64,000 nucleotides of DNA, taken from Mycocentrospora acerina. Taxonomy: Eukaryota > Ascomycota > Dothideomycetes > Pleosporales. The DNA is taken from assembly GCA_022701365.1 (NCBI GenBank), contig JAKUHH010000148.1, positions 186,001-250,000 of the forward strand, written 5' to 3'. Positions within the stretch are counted from its first letter, which is position 1. Every line of letters starts with the position of its first letter. Both the position numbers and the translations under genes were made by a program. The notes below the pieces were generated by a model, which was not told the DNA's origin, did not search any database, and was given only the letters and a program-made list of their open reading frames with translations. Below are positions 44,835 to 54,050 of this stretch, in pieces.

Positions 44835-46772
44835 ATGACGCCGAGAACGCCCAACAGTACTGGGGAGCCATTTACTCCGAGCAAGCTTCACCCGCTGTTG
44901 TCTCCACAACCACGCACGAGTTTCTCCGGAGTTAAGGCGGCTGATGCATCATTAAAGCTCACTCATCCGCTCTCCCCGCAACCGCCGCAGACGAGCGTTC
45001 ACTGTCCGCAGAATGCGCCGTATAATGCCTCACAATCGGTAACAACGACAGATTTAGGCGGTACGTCCGCTGTATCCGAAACACCGTCATCCGCCTCAAC
45101 TCCGGACGAAACATCCTCATCGGCGCCGCTACTGAGCACATCCTCGTCGATCGAGAATCTTACCGTTCTGCCACAGCTGCCTTCATTTGGCGAGCACCGC
45201 ATCCGGAAACACCACAAGAACGCCTGCTCTTTTGACTCGGCTGTGCCACACCAGACCATTCTCAAGGCATTGCAATCGCGCCCACCCACTTCGCAGTCCG
45301 TGAACCAAGTGATGATGGAAGGAACGAGCGTTGAACGAAACGAGGGGGGGAAGACACAGCGGTCGAAGAGTGTCACTCAACAACGGCTGGCTGAGGCCAT
45401 CTCTGAGCTCAAGCTGCACCATTCGGATGATCTCGCCATGAGCAAGATGGCCACGCTTGCATCGCCATGTTTTTTCCACAAGAAGTTCGACAAGGCAGTC
45501 AACCTAGACAAGGTGCTAGACGAAATGGCCGAGGATGATACGATTTCGCATTCGCGACTCATGCAGACAGCTTTCAGTGTTCGCGAAATTGCGAAGCAGC
45601 TCCAGCGCCGACCTATCAAGATGACAATGCGCAACATCATGATTGTCACCAAGGCGCGCGATAACAACCTGGTGTATCTCACGCGCGAGTTGGCGGAATG
45701 GCTTCTTAACACGCCTCGCTACGGGTCAGATGTCGGAGTTAATGTCTACGTAGACCATAAGCTACGCACGTCGAAGCGCTTCGATGCGGCTTCTCTCGTA
45801 GCCAAAGACAAACGTTTCGAGCAGACGCTACGCTACTGGACCCCAGATCTATGCTGGGCGTCTCCTGAGATTTTTGATCTTGTTCTCACGCTCGGAGGCG
45901 ATGGCACGGTTCTCTTCACCTCATGGCTCTTTCAACGCATTGTTCCTCCAATCATGTCATTTTCCCTCGGTAGCCTCGGGTTCATGACCAACTTTGAGTA
46001 CCCGCAGTACAAAGAGGCCCTGTGCAAAATCATGGGTGACACTGGTATGCGGGTGAATCTACGCATGCGTTTTACCTGCACAGTCTACCGCTACCAGAAG
46101 AATGCTGCCTCTGGATCTCCTCAGCACATTGAAGCGGAGCAATTTGAAGTTCTTAACGAACTTGTCATCGACCGTGGCCCGTCGCCTTATGTATCCAACC
46201 TGGAGCTCTATGGCGACAACAACCTCCTTACTGTTGTGCAAGCAGATGGATGCATCTTCTCCACACCTACTGGCTCAACAGCATACTCGCTCTCAGCAGG
46301 CGGCTCTCTTGTTCACCCTGACATTCCTGCCATTCTGCTCACACCCATCTGCCCGCATACACTCTCCTTCCGCCCTATGCTCCTCACTGACAGCATGTTG
46401 CTTCGCATTGCCGTCCCCACCAAGTCCCGTGCGACAGCCTACTGCGCCTTCGACGGCAAGGGCCGCGTCGAATTGCGTCAGGGAGACCATGTTACTATCG
46501 CTGCCTCTCAGTACCCATTCCCAACTGTGCTTTCGCAGCCTACAGAGTGGTTCGACAGCATCAGTCGGACGCTAAAGTGGAACACACGTGGCGCCACGCA
46601 GAAGGCGTGGGATGGAGACGACGAAGAGGGCGAGGATGAACAGGAAGCTGCGTTCGATATCGATTTCGACAACGATGACGTCGACCGTGATTCAGGGTAC
46701 AGCTGCGACGGGTCGACGGCTGATGGGCGGGGGAGCCCAATGAGGAAAGGAGTCATCCTGCCGTTCATGTAG
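44835..46772 (+). CDS. NAD+ kinase (ATP-NAD kinase, Utr1 type)
   Basis: Intronless, 645 residues. The first ~190 residues are Ser/Pro/Thr-rich and probably disordered and regulatory. The kinase region starts near RNIMIVTKARDNNLVYLTRE and includes the diagnostic GGDG motif at residues 354-357 (LTLGGDGTVLF), VPPIMSFSLGSLGFMTNF, the second signature FEVLNELVIDRGPSPYVSNL, ADGCIFSTPTGSTAYSLSAG and ILLTPICPHTLSFRPMLLTD. The enzyme phosphorylates NAD+ to NADP+ and thus controls NADPH supply. The long N-terminal extension without a targeting signature suggests a cytosolic Utr1-like rather than mitochondrial Pos5-like enzyme. The C-terminus is acidic (DDEEGEDEQE). Confidence 0.94.
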   Translation: MTPRTPNSTGEPFTPSKLHPLLSPQPRTSFSGVKAADASLKLTHPLSPQPPQTSVHCPQNAPYNASQSVTTTDLGGTSAVSETPSSASTPDETSSSAPLLSTSSSIENLTVLPQLPSFGEHRIRKHHKNACSFDSAVPHQTILKALQSRPPTSQSVNQVMMEGTSVERNEGGKTQRSKSVTQQRLAEAISELKLHHSDDLAMSKMATLASPCFFHKKFDKAVNLDKVLDEMAEDDTISHSRLMQTAFSVREIAKQLQRRPIKMTMRNIMIVTKARDNNLVYLTRELAEWLLNTPRYGSDVGVNVYVDHKLRTSKRFDAASLVAKDKRFEQTLRYWTPDLCWASPEIFDLVLTLGGDGTVLFTSWLFQRIVPPIMSFSLGSLGFMTNFEYPQYKEALCKIMGDTGMRVNLRMRFTCTVYRYQKNAASGSPQHIEAEQFEVLNELVIDRGPSPYVSNLELYGDNNLLTVVQADGCIFSTPTGSTAYSLSAGGSLVHPDIPAILLTPICPHTLSFRPMLLTDSMLLRIAVPTKSRATAYCAFDGKGRVELRQGDHVTIAASQYPFPTVLSQPTEWFDSISRTLKWNTRGATQKAWDGDDEEGEDEQEAAFDIDFDNDDVDRDSGYSCDGSTADGRGSPMRKGVILPFM

Positions 46773-47723
46773 GATCGTGCATTCTGGAAACATTTTGATT
46801 TGAGAGGTGTAGAGGTGTTTGGTGTCAATGTGGTTAACTGTCTTTCTTCTAACAACCTTGGGTATCGGCTCACGCTACTGCTGCTTGGGCGGGTCCCAGT
46901 GGTTCCTTACATAGGGCTGTGTGATTGATTTTACATTATTAACCTTTGCTATGGATGACTTTACATCTGATCCGGCCATATAGAAGGCCGAGAGCTCGTT
47001 CGATTTTTTGATATCTTAGATCGCGATAGATATTTGCATGAAGTTACATGGGGTTCTCTTGAGGGACTACTTTGAAATACAATTTTATGGCTGCCATTAT
47101 CAGCTATCAGACTTGCAACAGTTAACTTGATTCAACTTGGGCGACCAGTTTCCATGCGCATTCGGCTATCAACTTATCGATATCATACATCACTAGTCTA
47201 TCCAATCACCATCCCGAGCCAGCCTCGTGGCTCCGCTCGCCTTTGCTGCACGGGTACAACGCCTCATTCTCGTCACATATGCAACAGCATCACGTTCTGC
47301 TACTTCGTGTACCGTCTAGCACTCGAAATAGTAGTCACATGAGCTGCTTCCCCACTTTGTCCAGCTAGGTAAGGAAGAGTTCATTTGTTCCTCGACATTC
47401 CCTTTGCACATAGTTCTAGACTGTTGCCCTGCCGTTGCGTTACAGCCAAGTCTGTCGTTCATCGGAGGACGAGTTGTCAACCCCTGTGGCTTGACTTGGG
47501 AGTCGGAAAGCGTCTGTTAGAGTATTTGCGTTGCAAACTGCTCGTCGGGGTTCAAGCAGCTCTGCTGAGGGTGGGATTTACCGTTTATTCACACCACTTA
47601 TTCCACAGTGTTACCGCTCTATTTTTACTACTTCTCAATATTTCTTCTTTTGTCGTTTGTCCTGCCAGGCCTCGACTCTGATTTCATCTCAAACCTCTAG
47701 TCTCATCTTCTTGCCTTGTCATC
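46773..47723. other. Intergenic region between NAD kinase and the amine oxidase
   Basis: 951 nt; no exon is recognised on either strand. The first part is AT-rich 3' sequence, and the last ~200 nt is pyrimidine-rich (for example TTTTTACTACTTCTCAATATTTCTTC), a likely promoter/leader of the oxidase gene. Confidence 0.55.
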
Positions 47724-49563
47724 ATGGGCAACATCGGCAATCTGAATATCGACCACAGCGCTCACATATCAGAAAGCAGAATTCAGGTCAAATCTTTGAG
47801 TCCGAATCGTATCCTCAAAGATCTCCCTGGTACTCAGCATCAGGAAGTCCAAGCGAGCGGGATGATGCGCAGAGCAGCAGGGAAAGCACCGCATATCTGC
47901 ATTGTGGGGGCAGGCGTAGCCGGTCTGAGATGCGCAGATGTACTGCTTAAACACGGTCTACGAGTGACAATCTTGGAGGGACGGGACCGAGTTGGCGGAC
48001 GGGTACATCTCCATGCTATTCGAAAAAGAGGATTTTGAAACTGATCAAGGCTAGCTATGTCAAAGCAACTCCTTAGGCCACACGGTAGATCTGTAGGTGT
48101 GCTCCCCTCCCCTTTCATCTTGTCATATCAAAAATTAGTCACCTCTCTAATTCCTACACCTCCAAGTGGCCCGAATTGGATACATGGCACAGACAATAAC
48201 CCCATCCTTGACCTCGCTAAGCAAACTAACACCGCAACCATGAACTGGGATGGTCGACAATCTGTCTTTGACTATACGGGAAAACAGATCCCAGACAAGG
48301 AAGCAACTGAGATTTCAGAAATAGTGTGGACTATCATCGAGCAGGCGATGAAGCTCTCAAACGAAGAGTCTGCTTCAATACCAACGGAGAAGAGTCTGTA
48401 TAACTATTTTGAAGAGCGAATCATCGAGCTGTTTCCCCGCGACGAGGAAGAAGAGAAACGTACGAGAGTCCTGCATATGGCTGAGATGTGGGGTGCGTTT
48501 GTGGGAAGTCCAGTGCAGAAGCAGAGCTTGAAGTTCTTTTGGCTGGAGGAGTGTATTGATGGGGAGAATTTATTTGTGGCGGGGACGTATAAGAAGATTT
48601 TGGAGAAGATTGCGGAACCGGCGTTGAAAGGAGCGAAAATGTTGTATGAACACAAGGTCGTAAAGGTGGTGTCGAGTGAAGAGAAGGGGGACCCGAGTGT
48701 GAAGGTTGAGATTGAGGGGAGGGAATCCCAGAGCTTCGATGAGGTGGTTGTGACAACGCCGTTGGGATGGTTGAAAAGGAATACAGAAGCTTTTGTTCCT
48801 GCACTACCAGAGAGACTAACAGAAGGTATCAAGGCGATTGGGTACGGAAATCTGGACAAGGTTAGTTTCTCCACATCTTTATTTGCACTCTGCCTAACAT
48901 CAATCACAGGTATACATCACCTTCCCAACCGCCTTCTGGAACACACCCTCCAATATCAATTCTACCGCTACAACTCATCCACCCTCACCTTCCACCACTC
49001 CCAACATCCCCGCAACACCCTCCCCCTACCCAGGCTTCACACACTTCCTCTCTCCCAACTACACCCCAACCAACCCTTCCAACTGGAACCAAGAAGCCCT
49101 CAACCTCGCCGCCCTCCCCCCACCCACCTCTCACCCAACCCTCCTCTTCTACACCCACGGCCCCACCTCCCTACACCTTGCCTCCCTCCTATCCGCGTCC
49201 CCGCAATCCACCCACCACAACCTCCTCTCCGCGTTTTTCGAACCTTACTACTCCCGCCTGCCAAACTACACGCAAGCACACCAGCCCAGCGCCATCCTCG
49301 CAACCGCGTGGGCAAACGATGAACTGGCGGGATATGGGTCGTATGCGAATTTCCCCGTGGGATTGGAGCGTGGGGATGAGGATGTGGAGGTTATGCGAAG
49401 GGGGGTGCCGGAGAGGGGTGTGTGGTTTGCGGGGGAGCATACCGCGCCGTTTGTGGCGTTGGGGACGGTGACGGGGGCGTGGTGGGCGGGAGAGGGGGTT
49501 GCGGAGAGATTGGTGGCTATGTATGAGGTGGGGAAGGATGGTATTGCGGGGGTTGATGGGTGA
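47724..49563 (+). CDS. Flavin-containing amine oxidase (polyamine-oxidase-like)
   Basis: Four exons, 47724-48002, a 38-nt exon 48055-48092, 48167-48860 and 48910-49563, give 554 residues. The FAD-binding GxGxxG is in ICIVGAGVAGLRCADVL, followed by VTILEGRDRVGGR. The small exon supplies LCQSNSLGHTVDL and leads into GPNWIHGTDNNPILDLA, a substrate-site segment common in fungal polyamine oxidases. C-terminal FAD contacts are GVWFAGEHTAPFVALGTVTG. Members oxidise spermine, acetylated polyamines or other amines; the substrate is not shown by sequence alone. No signal peptide or peroxisomal SKL-type tail is seen (ends AGVDG). Spermidine synthase lies 4.9 kb upstream on the same strand, separated by NAD kinase. 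GC content rises sharply in the last exon. Confidence 0.9.
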
Positions 49564-49845
49564 TGGGGATGATGATATGATGGTGCGAATAGGTTGTGTG
49601 CACCTACCCTAGTTTGGCTAGATGTGTGTCTTTGGTCGCACTAATCAGGCTCAGGAATTATGGAGAGGACTTGGAGAAATTTTTAGAAAACATATTTGAT
49701 TGGGCATAACGCAGTGGTTAAGCTATTATTGAGAATTCCGCCCAGACACTCGCTATTCACGCCGTGGTATCATATCAATACATCGTTTATCGTCAAGCAA
49801 AAAAAAGACAGCCCCCAATAGTTTTACACGCAAGTGAAAAGCCAT
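49564..49845. other. Convergent 3' intergenic region
   Basis: 282 nt between the stop codons of the amine oxidase (plus) and the hydrophilic repeat protein (minus). AT-rich, no features seen. Confidence 0.6.
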
Positions 49846-51193
49846 CTATTTGTGGCCAATGTGGAGCTTGTCCTTGAGCTTTTCCTTGATGTGGGACAGC
49901 TTGCTCTCGTGGGTGGTACCACTGTTGTCGACTGTCGATGATGCCGGTACAGGGGACGTCGTCGATTCAGACTTGCGGCTACTCTTTTCTCCCACAAGAC
50001 CTGCAATTCCGTCAGCTTTGCTCAGCGTATCGCCTGCCTTTTGGGCCCACGTACGATCGGTCTCTCCCGAAACAACTGGCTTGCTGGCGTCGGAGTGAAC
50101 TCCTTCGGTAGCTAGGCCTGTCGATGTTCCCGTCTTGGTATCATGGTGCTCTTTCGAGGGGTTATGAATAGCACTCTCGACACCAGTGCTGGACTCATTG
50201 ATGGCACCAGCTTGGTGGGAATCCAGAGCTTTGCTGGATGTGCCTGTGCCTTCGTATCTGTACTCGAGAGGAGCAGTATCAACGGCAGGAATACCAGATT
50301 TCTCGGTCGAAGTGCTTGGCTTTTCTACAGGAACAGGAACGTTCGACTTTTCTACAGGAATAGGGATATTCGACTGTTCGATGGGAGAGATTTTCGATAC
50401 TCCGAGTGGTATAGAGCTGGAGTGCTCGGTAGAAGTGTGGCTAGTCCTTTCAGCTGAGGGGAAGCTTGGTGTCTCGACAGGAGCAGGAATACTGCTAGGG
50501 GTATGGGTAGGGTGTTCAATAGTAGTTGAACTTGACTTCTCGAAGGGGTGGTCAGAGCCTGCCTTCTCACGAGTCAAAGGATCAACCGGGGCATCAGTGA
50601 TGATCGAGGTGCTGACATTGTCAATCGGATTCGGCTTCCAAATCTTGTCTGTGATACCAGTCGCCTGCGTTTCACCAAGAGGCTTTGAGTCAAAGTCGGA
50701 CGTATGCGCATCGGTGGACGATCCCAGTGGACGAGAGGTGCTGGAAGACGAGTTGACTGTGTTCGCTTTGTTCACGTCAACATTTGCCTTGTAATATATA
50801 GTACTTGGATTTACTCACCAGAGTTACCCTGGTCAAAAGGTTCTGCCGCTGTTCCTTTACCCAATACACCAGATATGGGCTCTTTGCCTCCAGTCTCATT
50901 ATTGGCATAGTCGAGGAAGGTGCCGCTGGAGCTAGAAGGCTTCTCTAGAGGGGTTGCTGCGAGTCATGGTGAGCACGTGGTTGAAAGCGAATATATGCGT
51001 AAGACTAAAGCTTCGACTTACCAACATTGCCCTGATCATAAGGCTCAGCTACAGTGCCTTTGCCCTGTTCGCCTGAAATAGGTTCTTTACCGGCAGTCTC
51101 GTTGGTCTTAGTGGTAGTTGTGGCAGGGTCGCCATAGATGAGCTTCGTCGCTGCATTCGTGGCAGTAGACGCAAGGTTGGTGATAGTCTCCAT
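49846..51193 (-). CDS. Hydrophilic Ser/Thr-rich protein with two 27-residue GKEPISG repeats; function unknown
   Basis: Three exons on the minus strand, 51022-51193, 50819-50956 and 49846-50756, give 406 residues. I do not recognise a named family. Residues 31-57 and 77-103 are two copies of a 27-residue unit (NETxGKEPISGxxGKGTxxE followed by PxDQGN), 21 of 27 identical. Each copy ends exactly at a phase-1 splice site, so exon 2 (138 nt, symmetrical) looks like a duplicated repeat exon. The rest is Ser/Thr/Pro/Glu-rich, with short internal repeats (IPIPVEKSN / VPVPVEKPS) and a basic end (IKEKLKDKLHIGHK). No signal peptide, membrane segment or cysteine cluster is seen. It is probably disordered and cytosolic; hydrophilic stress-type proteins look like this, but that is only a guess. 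Upstream in-frame codons reach only a TTG, so the ATG at 51193 is used. Confidence 0.78.
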
Positions 51194-52111
51194 GTTTGAA
51201 TGATTTCTGGGTTGTATCAAACTGTAAATTTGCAGTGGAAGGATAGTTGGGAATCTTACTGCACGAGGTAAGAAAGCGCGCGCTTTAGGTGTTTAAAGAG
51301 CGACGCGTGCTGATGACGTAGTATTCAGTTTCAGGACGAGGAGCAGCACGGAACAATTACACAGGAGCGTCACAGCGGGGCGCAGTCCATTCCACCATTT
51401 ACACGTATTTCAAGCAATCAAGATAGTCAAGCCTAGCTCGTGCCATCCAATGAGAAGTCACGTACGTAGATCTCTGTAAGACGTCAGTGGTTACTCGCAC
51501 GGCAGGAAGCCAATTCTTGCTGCTGTCCTTGTGCTTTTCAAGATTGCGATCTCTTAGCATGCAACAGCAAAGGATCTGGCCTTGGGGAAGATGCTTGTCG
51601 AAACACTACGTCATAGCACGCGATTCTGCCAGTGTGTTCCGCCCACCACTGTGCCGAATCGACATTATGTACCATTCACCCACATCACATCGCTGTGTAC
51701 GTATCACCTTATAACCAAAACATGTTATTTTTGGCACAGGTCCTTTACGATCAATATTCAAATCATTTGGCGAAGAATGGTGAGGTACACTGTTGCAAAT
51801 GGACTTGGCTTCATGAGGACTTGTGAAGTACCGATTACGACTGTGGTGCATTGAAGTTGCTCCTGATTGACAAGCTTGCTCTTAAAAGAAAGGATCACGC
51901 GAAGTTGTATTTTTGTTTGGCAATTTTTTCGTACTAACTGAAGCTTCGTTCACGGTATCAACCTGTACTGTGATGAGCTCAATGTATCCAGTCCCTGGTG
52001 TCACACCACAAAATACTCGTGGTTAACCTCCACCATATAAAAACCCATGAAGCCAGTATTTTGATTCACACCACCTCAAGATGAACATGTGCTTTTATCC
52101 CGAAATCATGT
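51194..52111. other. Intergenic region upstream of the repeat protein
   Basis: 918 nt between two minus-strand genes. No exon is recognised; small frames near 51487-51854 are shadows on both strands. CACGTACGTAGAT-type sequence occurs near 51461-51475. Confidence 0.55.
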
Positions 52112-54050
52112 TTAGGCACTGACGGTGGACAGAAGCGTCTCATACTTGTTCTTCCAGTATGCCACGTCACCACCAGCACCCACACCGTTCGAATGCAAGG
52201 CCTTGGCGGCAGAGAGCTCGAGTTTCAAAGCGCTGACCTGCTCTTTCGTCTCGAGGGCCTCCCTTTTGAATTTATCGGCTTCCTTGAAAGTTGGGACCAT
52301 GTCCTTGTACTCCTTATAAGAACGCTGTAGAAAGTCAGTTTTCTCACAGGTTGAAATGCAACTGTCTCAAACGATGCTATAGACATACCTTTGCCAGAAT
52401 AGTCCACTCCTCTAGAGCGCTCTTGAGATCGGCATTTTGCTTCTCAAGTCCTCGGACCTTCTCATCAAGAACCTTAGAATCGTTCTTAGCAATACCGATT
52501 TCACCCTCAGATGGTGCGACTGCAGAACGGTCGGTCCTAAGTCCGTCAACAGTCGATTTGAATTCCGAACTATCCTTCTCAAGGTTGTTGATGGTTTGCA
52601 GGGCTTTCTCATAGTTGGCCATGACGTCTTTGTTCTCGATCTGCAAATTGTCATTGTCCCTTTCAAGCCTCTTGACCTTGTCGACAAGGATTTTATGCCC
52701 GCTCTCGACCATACCAGCGTCGTCTTTTACTTGAATTACCTCGACAGTCAGATTGTTGACTTGATTTTGGAGACTCAAATTTGTCTGGGATAGTTCCGCG
52801 TTGGTCTTTTCAAATTCAGACAGCTCGGAGAGGCGCGATTTCAGATCGAAGTTGTCTTTTCGGAGGCCGCTCACCTCCAACGTGAGTTCGTGGATATTCT
52901 TGGTTTGCTCGTTAAGCTTCTATTTAGACTATTAGTTTGGCGAGGCGGCAAGGACAACAGACTCTACCGTGAAAGACGACGCATGCTCAGCGGTCTGATT
53001 TATGTACTTCTCACGAGTCATCTTATTCTCAGCTTTGAGTTTCTCCATCTCCATCTTAGTGTTGTTTTCGCCAGATTTGAGTGTATTGACTAGAAGATTG
53101 AGAGACGTGGTCTTGACGCCTTCCTTTGCAAGTTGCTCCGTAACCGACCTGACATCTGCTTTGTATTGATCAGTGACCTCTTGAATCGCCGCCTTCTTCT
53201 GATCTTTCATCTCGATAATCTTGCTTCGGAGGATTTCATTCTCAGTAGCAAGTTGCTCCTTGGAAGTCACAAGCTTCTCGAGCTCCTTCTGCAAGTCCTC
53301 CAATTTCTCAAGAACGTCAGTCATTCGCTTCCGCTCCTGCTCTAGGAGCTGTTTGTAATTGTCAATCTCCATACGGAAGTTACCTTTCTCCAGTGTGAGC
53401 CGCGACAATCGCTCCTGGAGATTGTTAGTCTCCTGTAGTTTTGCAGCGGTCTGCTCCTTGAAGTCCTGGAATGCCTGCTGATGCTCAAGAATGAGGTTGT
53501 GCTGGATGTTAACCTTCTTGTGCTGAATGTTCAACTCTTCTTGCGTCTCGCGGTAGGTTTCGTTCAGCATCAAGTTATGATACAGGCCCATGTTGTTCCT
53601 CTGTTTTTCCATAAAGGTTGGCAGGGCTGCCTTGGCCTCTGTTGCAGCCACAAAGAGGTACTCGAGCTCATTCCACAAGTCATCAACCGTCTTAAGCTCT
53701 GAGACATTGGCCTTCTGCAACGAAGTGCGGATGAGCTCGAGTAGCTTTCGTGTGTTTGTAACAGCGGTAGACACAGACCTAGAGAACTTGGCGGCATGTG
53801 TATCAACCTCCTTCTTCAAAGCACTACCCTGAGCAACGGCAAGCTGGGTGTCGGAGTTGTGAATCGCCATGTCAAGAGCGAACTGCCCATCAGAGGCTGT
53901 AATCTGCTGCTTGGTGGCGATCACGCTCTCGTTCATAAACTTGGATGCGGGTGAGACAGCCGCAAGTGCTGCAAGCTGAACCTTTCTCTGCTGTGGGCTG
54001 GCATGTTTGGAGAAAGAGAGGGAAGTGGGACCTTGATACTGCGAAGTCAT
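52112..54050 (-). CDS. Long coiled-coil protein of unknown function
   Basis: Three exons on the minus strand, 52968-54050, 52389-52919 and 52112-52324 (all phase 0), give 608 residues. The N-terminal ~130 residues (MTSQYQGPTSLSFSKHASPQ, then VQLAALAAVSPASKFMNESV) are followed from about residue 150 by almost continuous heptad-like helix rich in Glu, Lys, Leu, Gln and Asn (for example KLQETNNLQERLSRLTLEKG, LEKLEDLQKELEKLVTSKEQ, LERDNDNLQIENKDVMANYE). The end is short and Gly-bearing (NGVGAGGDVAYWKNKYETLL). No motor, kinase or membrane segment is visible. It may be a structural or tethering protein; no more can be said. In-frame codons continue upstream of 54050 (an extra ATG lies in the same open frame), but this ATG is chosen as the first in good context next to the conserved-looking sequence. 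Confidence 0.82.
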
